A DNA stretch of 64,000 nucleotides from Streptomyces parvulus (GCF_014648855.1 NZ_BMRX01000008.1:206071-270070); one strand, 5' to 3'; shown: positions 44,672 to 53,176, counted from the stretch's first letter. Notes: a model not told the origin generated them from the letters alone. Made by a program: numbers and translations.

Positions 44672-45343
44672 TCAGCGGCCGGCCGCCGCGAGGTCCTTGA
44701 GCGCGATGTTGAGTTCGAGCACGTTCACCCGGGGCTCGCCCATGAAGCCGAGGGTGCGGCCCTCGGTGTGCTCGTCGACCAGCTTCCGGACCCGGTCGGC
44801 GGGCAGGCCGTTCTTCTCGGCGACCCGCTGGACCTGGAGGTCGGCGTACTTCGGGGAGATGGCAGGGTCGAGGCCGGAGCCGGAGGAGGTGACGGCGTCC
44901 GCGGGCACGTCCGCGGGGTTGACCGGATGGCCGGGGACGGAGTTGTCCTTGACGACGGCGGCCTTGGCGTCCTTGACCCACTGGACCAGCTCGGCGTTGT
45001 CGGCGGAGCGGTTGGTGGCCCCGGACAGGATGAGCCGGTACTGGGTGTTGACGCTGTTGCTGCCGAGTCCGTTCTGCGGGCGGCCCTGGAACCACTTGAG
45101 GTCGGGCGCCGGGGTCTCCTGGCCCTCCTTCAGCGGCAGGTTGTAGGCCTGGCCGATCAGGGACGAGCCGACGACCTCGCCGTTGGACTCGACCTCGGAG
45201 CCGTTCGCCTTGCCGTCGAAGAGTCCCTGGGCGATGCCGGTGACGGCCAGCGGGTAGAGGACGCCGGTGAGGAGGGTCAGCACGAGCAGGGCGCGCAGGC
45301 CCGCGCCGAGCAGCCGGGCGGTGTTGGTGACGGAGGTGTTCAT
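44672..45343 (-). CDS. kdpC: Potassium-transporting ATPase subunit KdpC
   Basis: This 223-residue protein has one N-terminal membrane helix (LGAGLRALLVLTLLTGVLYP) and the periplasm-like domain with FQGRPQNGLGSNSVNTQYR and SSGSGLDPAISPKYADLQVQ, hallmark KdpC motifs. It stabilises the KdpFABC complex. It begins 5 bp after kdpB. Confidence 0.96.
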   Translation of the reverse strand: MNTSVTNTARLLGAGLRALLVLTLLTGVLYPLAVTGIAQGLFDGKANGSEVESNGEVVGSSLIGQAYNLPLKEGQETPAPDLKWFQGRPQNGLGSNSVNTQYRLILSGATNRSADNAELVQWVKDAKAAVVKDNSVPGHPVNPADVPADAVTSSGSGLDPAISPKYADLQVQRVAEKNGLPADRVRKLVDEHTEGRTLGFMGEPRVNVLELNIALKDLAAAGR

Positions 45344-45348
45344 GGCGG

Positions 45349-47496
45349 TCAGCCGATCCCGGGGATGAGGGAGATGAGCAGGTCGATGGCCTTGATGCCG
45401 AGGAAGGGGGCGATCAGCCCGCCGAGGCCGTAGACGGCGAGGTTGCGGCGGAGCAGCCGGTCGGCGCTGACCGGGCGGTAGCGCACGCCCTTGAGGGCGA
45501 GGGGCACCAGGGCCACGATGACCAGCGCGTTGAAGATCACCGCGGACAGGATCGCGGAGTCCGGGGAGGACAGCCCCATGATGTTGAGCTTGTCCAGGCC
45601 CGGGTAGACGGCCGCGAAGAGCGCCGGGATGATCGCGAAGTACTTGGCGACGTCGTTGGCGATGGAGAACGTCGTCAGGGCGCCGCGGGTGATGAGGAGT
45701 TGCTTGCCGATCTCGACGATCTCGATGAGCTTGGTCGGGTTGGAGTCGAGGTCGACCATGTTGCCGGCCTCCTTGGCGGCCGACGTGCCCGTGTTCATCG
45801 CGACGCCGACGTCGGCCTGCGCGAGGGCGGGCGCGTCGTTGGTGCCGTCGCCGGTCATCGCGACCAGCTTCCCGCCGGCCTGCTCCCGTTTGATCAGGGC
45901 CATCTTGTCCTCGGGGGTGGCCTCCGCGAGGAAGTCGTCGACGCCCGCCTCCTCGGCGATCGCCCTGGCCGTCAGCGGGTTGTCGCCGGTGATCATGACG
46001 GTCTTGATGCCCATGCGCCGCAGTTCCTCGAACCGCTCCCGCATGCCCTGCTTGACCACGTCCTTGAGGTGGATCACCCCGAGGACGCGGGCGCCGTCGC
46101 CGTCCTCCACGGCGACCAGCAGCGGGGTGCCGCCCGCCGCGGAGATGCGGTCGGCGGCCTCGCCGGCGCCCTCGGCGACCGTGCCGCCGCGCTCGCGGAC
46201 CCAGGCGGTGACCGAACCGGCCGCGCCCTTGCGGACCTTGCGGCCGCCGACGTCCACGCCGGACATCCGGGTCTGGGCGGTGAACTCGATCCACTCGGCG
46301 CCCACCAGCTCGCCCCGGTCGCGTTCGCGCAGCCCGTACCGCTCCTTGGCGAGTACGACGACGGAGCGGCCCTCGGGGGTCTCGTCGGCCAGCGAGGAGA
46401 GCTGGGCGGCGTCCGCCAGCCGGGCCTCGGTGGCGTCGCCGACCGGCACGAACTCGGCGGCCTGCCGGTTGCCGAGCGTGATGGTGCCGGTCTTGTCCAG
46501 CAGCAGGGTGGAGACGTCGCCGGCTGCCTCGACGGCGCGGCCCGACATGGCGAGGACGTTGCGCTGCACGAGGCGGTCCATGCCCGCGATGCCGATCGCG
46601 GAGAGCAGGGCGCCGATGGTGGTCGGGATGAGGCAGACCAGCAGGGCCACCAGCACGACCATCGTCAGGTCGGTGCCCGCGTAGTCCGCGAGGGGCGGCA
46701 GGGTGGCGCAGGCGAGGAGGAAGACGACGGTCAGCGAGGCCAGCAGGATGTTCAGCGCGATCTCGTTCGGCGTCTTCTGCCGGGCCGCGCCCTCCACCAG
46801 GTTGATCATCCGGTCGATGAAGGTCTCCCCCGGCTTCGTCGTGATCCTGACGACGATCCGGTCGGAGAGCACCTTGGTGCCGCCGGTGACGGCGGACCGG
46901 TCGCCGCCGGACTCGCGGATCACGGGGGCGGACTCGCCGGTGATCGCCGACTCGTCGACGGAGGCGACGCCCTCGGCGACGTCGCCGTCACCGGGGATGA
47001 CGTCGCCGGCCTCGCAGACCACGAGGTCGCCGACGCGCAGGCCGGTGCCGGGCACCCGCTCCTCGCGTCCGTCCACCAGGCGGCGGGCGACGGTGTCGGT
47101 CTTGGCCCGGCGCAGGGTGTCGGCCTGCGCCTTGCCGCGGCCCTCGGCGACGGCCTCCGCGAGGTTGGCGAAGAGCACGGTCAGCCAGAGCCAGGCGCTG
47201 ATGGTCCAGCCGAACCAGTCGCCGGGGTCGGCGAAGGCGAACGCCGTGGTCAGGACGGAGCCCACCAGGACGACGAACATGACGGGCGACTTCACCATCA
47301 CCCGCGGGTCCAGCTTGCGGAAGGCGTCGGGCAGCGACCTGAGGAGCTGCCCGGGGTCGAAGAGGCCCGCGCCCACACGGCCTTCCTGCGGTTTGTGCCC
47401 GGTGGGCGCGTCGCTGTGCGGCGCCCTGGTCGGGGTGGCTGTGGACATGGCGTCCTCGTGTTTCCGGGTGTCGGTCGTGCGCGTCTCGGTGTTCAT
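45349..47496 (-). CDS. kdpB: Potassium-transporting P-type ATPase subunit KdpB
   Basis: This 715-residue P-type ATPase has phosphorylation motif DKTGTITLGNR near residue 335, TGES in the actuator domain (ESAITGESAPVI), nucleotide-domain motifs, hinge TGDGTNDAPALAQADVGVAM and seven membrane segments. It energises high-affinity K+ uptake. ATG 47496 overlaps the kdpA stop by 4 bp (ATGA). A 1226-codon frame continuing upstream to 49029 is only antisense-free read-through over kdpA and is not a fusion. Confidence 0.96.
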   Translation of the reverse strand: MNTETRTTDTRKHEDAMSTATPTRAPHSDAPTGHKPQEGRVGAGLFDPGQLLRSLPDAFRKLDPRVMVKSPVMFVVLVGSVLTTAFAFADPGDWFGWTISAWLWLTVLFANLAEAVAEGRGKAQADTLRRAKTDTVARRLVDGREERVPGTGLRVGDLVVCEAGDVIPGDGDVAEGVASVDESAITGESAPVIRESGGDRSAVTGGTKVLSDRIVVRITTKPGETFIDRMINLVEGAARQKTPNEIALNILLASLTVVFLLACATLPPLADYAGTDLTMVVLVALLVCLIPTTIGALLSAIGIAGMDRLVQRNVLAMSGRAVEAAGDVSTLLLDKTGTITLGNRQAAEFVPVGDATEARLADAAQLSSLADETPEGRSVVVLAKERYGLRERDRGELVGAEWIEFTAQTRMSGVDVGGRKVRKGAAGSVTAWVRERGGTVAEGAGEAADRISAAGGTPLLVAVEDGDGARVLGVIHLKDVVKQGMRERFEELRRMGIKTVMITGDNPLTARAIAEEAGVDDFLAEATPEDKMALIKREQAGGKLVAMTGDGTNDAPALAQADVGVAMNTGTSAAKEAGNMVDLDSNPTKLIEIVEIGKQLLITRGALTTFSIANDVAKYFAIIPALFAAVYPGLDKLNIMGLSSPDSAILSAVIFNALVIVALVPLALKGVRYRPVSADRLLRRNLAVYGLGGLIAPFLGIKAIDLLISLIPGIG

Positions 47497-49157
47497 GCCG
47501 CCAGCCCCTCGGCGAGCGGCCCCAGGGCGAGCGCGGGGAAGTAGGTCAGACCGGTGATGATCAGGATGGCGCCGACGAGCAGGCCGGCGAACAGCGGCTT
47601 CTCGGTGCGCAGGGTGCCGGCCGAGGCGGGTACGGGCTGCTGCCGGGCGAGGGAGCCCGCGAGCGCCAGGACGAACACCATCGGCAGGAAGCGGCCGAGC
47701 AGCATCGCCAGCCCCAGGGTGCTGTTGAACCACTGGGTGTCGGCGTTCAGGCCGGCGAAGGCGGAGCCGTTGTTGTTCGAGGCCGAGGTGTAGGCGTAGA
47801 GGATCTCGGAGAACCCGTGCGCCCCGCTGTTGGTCATCGAGGCGCCCGGGGTCGGCAGGGCCATGGCGGCGGCGGTGAGGACCAGCACCAGGGCGGGCGT
47901 GATGAGGATGTAGCAGGCGGCGAACTTGATCTCGCGGGTGCCGATCTTCTTGCCCAGGTACTCGGGCGTCCGACCGACCATCAGGCCGGCGATGAACACC
48001 GCGATGACGGCCATGATCAGCATGCCGTAGAGGCCGGAGCCGGTGCCGCCGGGCGCGATCTCGCCCAGCATCATGCCGAGCATGGTGATGCCGCCGCCGA
48101 GTCCGGTGTACGAGGAGTGGAAGGAGTCCACCGCGCCCGTGGAGGTGAGGGTGGTCGCCACCGCGAAGATCGACGAGGCGCCCACGCCGAAGCGGAGTTC
48201 CTTGCCCTCCATCGACGCGCCCGCGAGTTCCGGGGCGGGTCCGTGGTGGGCGAACTCGGTCCACATCATCAGGGCGGTGAAGCCGACCCAGATGGCGGCC
48301 ATCGTGCCGAGGATCGCGTAGCCCTGGCGGACCGAGCCGACCATGAGGCCGAAGGTCCGGGTCAGCGAGAACGGGATGAGCAGGATCAGGAAGATCTCGA
48401 AGAGGTTCGAGAAGGGCGTCGGGTTCTCGAAGGGGTGGGCGGAGTTGGCGTTGAAGTAGCCGCCGCCGTTGGTGCCCAGCTCCTTGATGGCCTCCTGGGA
48501 GGCGACGGCGCCGCCGTTCCACTGCTGCGGGTCGCCGAGGAACTGGCCGACCTGGTGGATGCCGGAGAAGTTCTGAATGACCCCGCAGGCGACCAGGACG
48601 ACCGCCGCGAGGGCCGCTATGGGCACCAGTACGCGGACGACGCCGCGCACCAGGTCCGCCCAGAAGTTGCCCAGTTCGCCGGTGCGGGATCGGGCGAAGC
48701 CGCGTACCAGGGCGACGGCGACGGCCATGCCGACGGCGGCGGAGACGAAGTTCTGCACGGCGAGACCGGCGGTCTGCACGACGTGGCCCATGGCCTGTTC
48801 GCCGTAGTACGACTGCCAGTTGGTGTTGGTCACGAAGGACACGGCGGTGTTGAACGCCTGGTCCGGGTCGATCGACGCGAAGCCGAGGGAGCCGGGCAGC
48901 ACGCCCTGGAGCCGCTGGAGCAGGTAGAGGAAGAGGACGCCGGCGAGGGAGAAGGCGAGGACGCCGCGCAGGTACGCGGGCCAGCGCATCTCCCGGTCGG
49001 GGTCGGCACCGATGCCCTTGTAGATCCACTTCTCGACGCGCCAGTGCTTGTCGGAGGTGTAGACCCGGGCCATGTGGTTGCCGAGGGGTATGTAGGCGAG
49101 CGCCAGCGCCGCGATGAGGGCGAGCAGCTGGAGGACGCCGGCGAGGACGGGGCTCAT
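47493..49157 (-). CDS. kdpA: Potassium-transporting ATPase subunit KdpA
   Basis: This 554-residue channel-like subunit has ten membrane segments and four selectivity-loop regions including SFVTNTNWQSYYGEQA, ELGTNGGGYFNANSAHPFEN, TNSGAHGFSEILYAYTSASN and NNNGSAF. It carries K+ into the complex. It starts 7 bp after kdpF. Confidence 0.96.
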   Translation of the reverse strand: MSPVLAGVLQLLALIAALALAYIPLGNHMARVYTSDKHWRVEKWIYKGIGADPDREMRWPAYLRGVLAFSLAGVLFLYLLQRLQGVLPGSLGFASIDPDQAFNTAVSFVTNTNWQSYYGEQAMGHVVQTAGLAVQNFVSAAVGMAVAVALVRGFARSRTGELGNFWADLVRGVVRVLVPIAALAAVVLVACGVIQNFSGIHQVGQFLGDPQQWNGGAVASQEAIKELGTNGGGYFNANSAHPFENPTPFSNLFEIFLILLIPFSLTRTFGLMVGSVRQGYAILGTMAAIWVGFTALMMWTEFAHHGPAPELAGASMEGKELRFGVGASSIFAVATTLTSTGAVDSFHSSYTGLGGGITMLGMMLGEIAPGGTGSGLYGMLIMAVIAVFIAGLMVGRTPEYLGKKIGTREIKFAACYILITPALVLVLTAAAMALPTPGASMTNSGAHGFSEILYAYTSASNNNGSAFAGLNADTQWFNSTLGLAMLLGRFLPMVFVLALAGSLARQQPVPASAGTLRTEKPLFAGLLVGAILIITGLTYFPALALGPLAEGLAA

Positions 49158-49164
49158 GTGGTGC

Positions 49165-49254
49165 TCAGAACCTCTCCGGGTAGATCAGGGCGAGGACGAG
49201 GTAACCCAGGAGGGCGACGGCCACGACCAGGCCGACGATGTTCTCGGCGGTCAC
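49165..49254 (-). CDS. kdpF: Potassium-transporting ATPase small subunit KdpF
   Basis: This 29-residue single-helix peptide VTAENIVGLVVAVALLGYLV followed by LALIYPERF matches KdpF. It stabilises the Kdp complex in lipid. Its GTG overlaps the stop of a preceding 27-codon ORF (GTGA), and GGGGGTGA upstream can serve as ribosome site. Confidence 0.88.
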   Translation of the reverse strand: MTAENIVGLVVAVALLGYLVLALIYPERF

Positions 49255-49334
49255 AGCTTCGTCACCCCCTTGGCGACGAGGGCCACCAGCGCGAACACCG
49301 CGATCGTGGTGACGACGAAGGCCACGTCGGCCAT
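49251..49334 (-). CDS. 27-residue membrane peptide preceding kdpF
   Basis: MADVAFVVTTIAVFALVALV plus AKGVTKL is a single predicted membrane helix with a basic C-terminus. ATG 49334 has an ideal TTAGGAG ribosome site, better than that of kdpF, and the stop overlaps kdpF by 4 bp. This makes it the first gene of the kdp operon. It could be an additional subunit-like peptide or a coupling leader. No named family is known to me. Confidence 0.72.
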   Translation of the reverse strand: MADVAFVVTTIAVFALVALVAKGVTKL

Positions 49335-49370
49335 CGCAACTCCTAAGAGGTTCGGGCAGGGAACTGACAA

Positions 49371-49393
49371 GTCGAGGAAAACCCCTCCTCGAC
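49371..49393. promoter_or_regulatory. Inverted repeat GTCGAGGA-N7-TCCTCGAC upstream of the kdp operon
   Basis: This perfect 8-bp inverted repeat lies 37 bp upstream of the first kdp ORF. It may be an operator or a transcript hairpin. KdpE sites are usually direct-repeat-like, so assignment to KdpE is not secure. Confidence 0.45.
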
Positions 49394-49458
49394 CGTTTCC
49401 GGCCACCGTTGATGGCTTCCATACGGCCGCCCGAACGCCTTTGACGCATCCCTGACGG

Positions 49459-49845
49459 GGAGCGGCCGGGGAGCCGTCCGACGCCCAGCCGCTCGCCGAT
49501 CCGGGCGTAGGCGCGCCGGACGGCCTCGAAGGCGAGGACCAGCAGCGGCAGCGCGATCACGACGAGCCGGGCGCCGTCCTGGAACCTGGTCGCGGTGACG
49601 ACGACGGCGGACACGCCGGCGAGCAGGGCGCCGGTGCCGTTGAGGGCGGTCCTCGCGCGCCATCGGGCGCCGCGCTCCCGGCACCAGTGCACGACCATGC
49701 CGGCCTGGGCGAGGGTCAAGTCGACGAAGACCCCGATGGCGAACAGCGGCACCAAGGTGTTGGTGTCGCCGCCGGAGAGCACCGGCAGCACGGCGGAGAC
49801 GGCGGCCGGCGTGAGCACGCCGTGCCGGTGGGCCTGCCGGCCGGC
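49459..49845 (-). pseudogene. APC-family permease, C-terminal fragment
   Basis: The frame reads VLTPAAVSAVLPVLSGGDTN, LVPLFAIGVFVDLTLAQAGM, VVHWCRERGARWR and two more hydrophobic segments, resembling the last ~125 residues of the large APC permeases that often accompany kdp genes in Streptomyces. An in-frame TGA lies just upstream and the N-terminal ~500 residues are absent. The original stop is also lost. This is a deletion remnant. Confidence 0.6.
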
Positions 49846-49943
49846 CTCAGATCGCCGCCTTCCCGGACGGCGGCGGCTCGTACGCAGGGGTTCCGTCAGG
49901 AGGCGTCAGGAGGGGCGCGGGGCGGCGGTGCCGGTGCCTACCT

Positions 49944-50981
49944 TCAGCGGCATGGGACGCCGCGACGACGCGCGGGGGTCGGCACGTTCGCGGCCGGCCG
50001 CCGGTACGGCATACGACACCCGCTGGGCCGGGGAGCTGCGCGGCGCGGTCCGCTGCGCCGCGGCCCTGCCGGTCGCGCTCCAGCTGCTTGACCTGGCGGC
50101 GGGCACCACCGCCCGGCCCGCTCGGTGCTGTGGGCGGCGCTCGGCCTCCTGCTGTTCGCCGTGCTCTGCCCGTGCCGGGTCACGACGGGCCGGGGCCGGC
50201 CGGCCGCGCGTGGGCTGCTGCGCGAGCACTTGGTGCGCACCGACCGGCTGGTGTCGGTGCGCTGCGTGGACGGCGTCTCGCAGCGCCTGGTCCTGCGGGA
50301 CGCCTTCGGCGGGCGGGTGGAGCTGGACCCGGCGACGCTCGTCGCCAACCCGCCGCTCCGGTACCGGCCGGCCGAGGACACCCGGCTCTCGGTGGCCTCC
50401 GGGTCGCTGACCCGCGGCGGGGCGGCGCTGGGCCGGCTCGCCAAGCGCGTCGACCGCGAGACCGCCCGGGCGGTGTTCGAGGTGTCGGGGCTGGACTGAG
50501 CCGGTCCGGCGTCCCCGGTACGGCCGCCGTCCGCGGGGCGGGTACGGCCGCGGGCGAAGACGACGAGGCGCAGTACGGCGAAGCGCGCGACGCCGGCGAG
50601 GGCGGAGGCGGACAGGTAGACGACCTGTTCCAGGACCGCGCCGGGGGCCGCCGCCAGCTGGTGCAGGGCGGCCATCGCCACGCAGGTCACGGCGTACGCG
50701 GCCGCCGCCGACCCGGCCGACTGGGTGTGCTGGCGCCAGGTCGCGCGCCCGCCGGCGCCGAAGGTGAAGCGGGCGTGCAGCTCGGTGGCGAGCAGCGTGG
50801 AGACCACCGTGACCAGGGCGTTGGCCAGGGCCCAGGGGAGCCGGGCGGCGAGGGCGGCCACCGCGATGCTGGAGGCCAGCCCCACGCCGCCGCCGAGGGC
50901 GACGAACCGGGCGAAGGCGGCGAGGGCGCCCGGCGCCTCCTGCTGCCGGCCGTGCGCTCTGTCCGCGGTCACCTTCTCCAT
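49944..50981 (-). CDS. GtrA-like membrane protein with run-on C-terminus
   Basis: Residues ~20-150 form a four-helix GtrA domain (FARFVALGGGVGLASSIAVA, ALVTVVSTLLATELHARFTF, YLSASALAGVARFAVLRLVV). GtrA proteins translocate lipid-linked sugars. Normal members end at about 150-170 residues, but here no stop occurs for another ~180 codons, which run antisense through the neighbouring gene and have no domain. The true stop may have been lost by mutation. ATG 50981 follows GGGGGGAAG. Confidence 0.6.
   Translation of the reverse strand: MEKVTADRAHGRQQEAPGALAAFARFVALGGGVGLASSIAVAALAARLPWALANALVTVVSTLLATELHARFTFGAGGRATWRQHTQSAGSAAAAYAVTCVAMAALHQLAAAPGAVLEQVVYLSASALAGVARFAVLRLVVFARGRTRPADGGRTGDAGPAQSSPDTSNTARAVSRSTRLASRPSAAPPRVSDPEATESRVSSAGRYRSGGLATSVAGSSSTRPPKASRRTRRCETPSTQRTDTSRSVRTKCSRSSPRAAGRPRPVVTRHGQSTANSRRPSAAHSTERAGRWCPPPGQAAGARPAGPRRSGPRRAAPRPSGCRMPYRRPAANVPTPARRRGVPCR
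49952..50499 (+). pseudogene. Hypothetical membrane protein with a probable frameshift
   Basis: ATG 49952 opens a frame MGRRDDARGS...LRGAVRCAAALPVALQLLDL that loses coding character near 50115, while the neighbouring frame continues VLWAALGLLLFAVLCPCRVT, LVSVRCVDGVSQRLVLRDAF to the stop at 50499. Joined by a single-base shift these give a ~180-residue protein with two membrane helices and a PH-like domain. If the shift is real the gene is broken; otherwise the product starts at GTG 50125 (124 residues). A sequencing error is possible. Confidence 0.5.
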
Positions 50982-51025
50982 GATTCTTCCCCCCTGCCGA
51001 TGGCCTGCACTGTGATGACACCACT

Positions 51026-51046
51026 ATGGCACACATATGATGCCAT
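51026..51046. promoter_or_regulatory. Inverted repeat ATGGCA-N9-TGCCAT upstream of gtrA-like gene
   Basis: This site lies 45 bp upstream of the GtrA-like start. Its ATGGCAC box and the adjacent ATGACACCACT resemble the boxes in the large palindrome at 53021-53096, suggesting the same regulator. Confidence 0.45.
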
Positions 51047-51080
51047 CGCTAGCGCTTTTTGGCGTCCAGGTGCCGCCAAA

Positions 51081-51121
51081 AAGGCGGCGCACCCCGACTC
51101 GGTGTCGGGGTGCGCCGCCTT
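51081..51121 (-). terminator. Intrinsic terminator of the DrrAB-type ABC operon
   Basis: A perfect 18-bp stem (51081-51098 with 51104-51121, loop TCGGT) is followed on the minus strand by TTTTT, so it is a textbook intrinsic terminator 29 bp after the ABC permease stop. The right part of an overlapping 10-bp inverted repeat (51055-51064 with 51074-51083) competes with it. Confidence 0.85.
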
Positions 51122-51149
51122 GGGCCGCCGGCCGGGAGCCGGTCCGGTG

Positions 51150-51938
51150 CTATCGCGGGTCGCGGTCGAAGACCGACTTCGACCAGAAGTAGCCGAGCAC
51201 GGTGAGCGCCAGGCACCAGACGAGGGCGAGCCATCCGTTGTGGCCGATCTCGGTGCCGAGGAGCAGGCCGCGCAGGGTCTCGATGGCCGGGGTGAAGGGC
51301 TGGTACTCGGCGATCGGCTGGAACCAGCCGGGCATCGCGTCGATCGGCACGAAGGTGCTGGAGATGAGCGGGAGGAAGATCAGCGGCAGCGCGTTGTTGC
51401 TGGCGGCCTCGGCGTTGGGGCTGATCAGACCCATGCCCACGGCGATCCAGGTGAGGGCGGTGGCGAACAGGACGAGCAGCCCGAACGCGGCCAGCCACTC
51501 CAGGGCCGTGGCGTCGGTGGAGCGGAAGCCGATCGCGACGGCGACGACCCCCACGAACACGACGCTGAGGACGGACTGGAGAACGCTGCCGATGACGTGT
51601 CCGATGAGCACCGAGCCGCGGTGGATGGCCATGGTGCGGAAGCGGGCGATGACGCCTTCGCTCATGTCGTTGGAGACGGAGACGGCGGTGCCGATCGTGG
51701 TGCTGCCGATCGTCATGAGGATCAGACCGGGGACGAGGTAGGCGACGTAGGCGTCGCGGTCCGCGCCGGCACCCATTCCCGCGCTCATGGTGTCGCCGAA
51801 GATGTAGACGAAGAGCAGGAGCAGCATCACGGGGGTGAGCAGCAGGTTGAGGGTGAGGGAGGGGTAGCGCCGGGCGTGGAGGAGGTTCCGGCGGAGCATG
51901 GTGGTCGAGTCGCGGACGGCGAGGGACAGGGTGCTCAT
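51150..51938 (-). CDS. ABC-2 type exporter permease, DrrB-like
   Basis: This 262-residue protein has six membrane segments and the ABC-2 signature region (LMTIGSTTIGTAVSVSNDMS, NALPLIFLPLISSTFVPIDA, GWFQPIAEYQPFTPAIETLR). It forms the membrane half of a drug or lipid exporter with the ATPase upstream, whose stop it overlaps by 4 bp. Confidence 0.93.
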   Translation of the reverse strand: MSTLSLAVRDSTTMLRRNLLHARRYPSLTLNLLLTPVMLLLLFVYIFGDTMSAGMGAGADRDAYVAYLVPGLILMTIGSTTIGTAVSVSNDMSEGVIARFRTMAIHRGSVLIGHVIGSVLQSVLSVVFVGVVAVAIGFRSTDATALEWLAAFGLLVLFATALTWIAVGMGLISPNAEAASNNALPLIFLPLISSTFVPIDAMPGWFQPIAEYQPFTPAIETLRGLLLGTEIGHNGWLALVWCLALTVLGYFWSKSVFDRDPR

Positions 51939-52948
51939 CGGACGGTCTCCTTGGACTGGTCGGCCTGGGCGGGGACGGCGGTGGAGCCGGTGAGGGCGAA
52001 GAAGACGTCGTCGAGGTCGGGGGTGTGGACGGTCAGTTCGTCGGCCTCGATACCGGCGGCGTCCAGTCGGTCGAGGACCGCGCGCAGTTCGCGCTGGGTG
52101 CCGTCGTTGGGGATCTGGAGGGTGAGGGCCTCGTCGTCGCGGGCGGCGTCGGCGAGGGCGTCGGTTGCGGCGCGGTAGGCGGCGGGGTCGGTGAAGCGGA
52201 GGCGGACGTGACCGCCGGGGACGAGGCGCTTGAGTTCGTCGGCGCTGCCCTCGGCGACGATGCGGCCGCCGTTGAGCACGGCGATGCGGTCGGCGAGTTC
52301 GTCGGCCTCCTCCAGGTACTGCGTGGTGAGGAAGACCGTGGTGCCGCCGGTGACGAGCTGGCGGATGATCCTCCACATGTTGTGGCGGGAGCGCGGGTCG
52401 AGGCCGGTGGTGGGCTCGTCGAGGAAGATGATCCGCGGGCCGCCCACCAGGGTCATGGCGATGTCCAGACGCCGCTTCATACCCCCGGAGTAGGTCGAGG
52501 CGGGCTTCTTCGCGGCCTCCACCAGGTCGAAGCGCTCCAGGAGTTCGGCGGCGACCCGCTGCCCCTCCGCCTTGGACAGGTGGTTCAGGTCGGCCATCAG
52601 GAGCATGTTCTCCTCGCCGGTGATCAGACCGTCCACCGCGGAGAACTGGCCGGTGACACCGATCGCGGCACGCACCGACTGCGCCTGGGTGGCGAGATCG
52701 TGACCGCCGACCCGGGCCTCTCCGCCGTCGGCGGTGATCAGGGTCGAGAGGATCTTGACCACGGTGGTCTTGCCCGCCCCGTTCGGACCGAGCAGCGCGA
52801 AGACCGATCCGGCCGGGATCCGCAGGTCGATGCCGTCCAGGACGACCTTGTCACCGAAGGACTTGCGCAGACCGACGGCGGAGATCGCGGCCGGCGCGGG
52901 CCCCCCTGCGGCACCGCGGCCGGATGTGGGCATGACAGCAGAAGGCAT
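51935..52948 (-). CDS. ABC exporter ATPase, DrrA-like
   Basis: This 337-residue protein has Walker A LLGPNGAGKTTVVKIL near residue 53, signature YSGGMKRRLDIAM near 150, Walker B IIFLDEPTTGLDPRS and a C-terminal domain typical of daunorubicin-resistance ATPases. ATG 52948 follows AAGGGAGG. The 300-bp upstream region carries a long composite palindrome. The substrate is unknown. Confidence 0.94.
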   Translation of the reverse strand: MPSAVMPTSGRGAAGGPAPAAISAVGLRKSFGDKVVLDGIDLRIPAGSVFALLGPNGAGKTTVVKILSTLITADGGEARVGGHDLATQAQSVRAAIGVTGQFSAVDGLITGEENMLLMADLNHLSKAEGQRVAAELLERFDLVEAAKKPASTYSGGMKRRLDIAMTLVGGPRIIFLDEPTTGLDPRSRHNMWRIIRQLVTGGTTVFLTTQYLEEADELADRIAVLNGGRIVAEGSADELKRLVPGGHVRLRFTDPAAYRAATDALADAARDDEALTLQIPNDGTQRELRAVLDRLDAAGIEADELTVHTPDLDDVFFALTGSTAVPAQADQSKETVR

Positions 52949-53020
52949 GGGGCCCTCCCTTTCGGAGGAGTGAGCGGCTGGGGACGAAAGTGCGGTGCGT
53001 TCCGACGCCCCGCTGACGTC

Positions 53021-53096
53021 GTGACGTCATCATGGCACCACAATGGCGCCATACGCAAGAGAGATGATGGCGCCTACTGGTGCCACATGGCGTCAC
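53021..53096. promoter_or_regulatory. Composite 76-bp palindromic operator region
   Basis: Two ~32-bp arms starting GTGACG and ending CGTCAC are largely complementary and contain TGGCACCA/TGGTGCCA and two GGCGCC boxes (ATGGCGCCAT and ATGGCGCCTA). The region lies 73 bp upstream of the ABC ATPase start, in the 307-bp divergent region toward the DGPF gene. It probably binds several dimers of a TetR/MarR-type regulator. No regulator gene is adjacent. Confidence 0.65.
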
Positions 53097-53176
53097 TCCG
53101 CGCCAGAGCGGCGACACCGCAGGTCAGAGGGGCGGCGGACGGCGCCGAAAAAATCTCCGGGAAATCCGGCCCGCGA

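Noticed and set aside
45349..49029. 1226-codon open frame suggesting a KdpA-KdpB fusion
   Set aside because: The upstream part is an Arg/Pro-rich shadow over kdpA in another frame. KdpB starts at 47496 with a 4-bp overlap.
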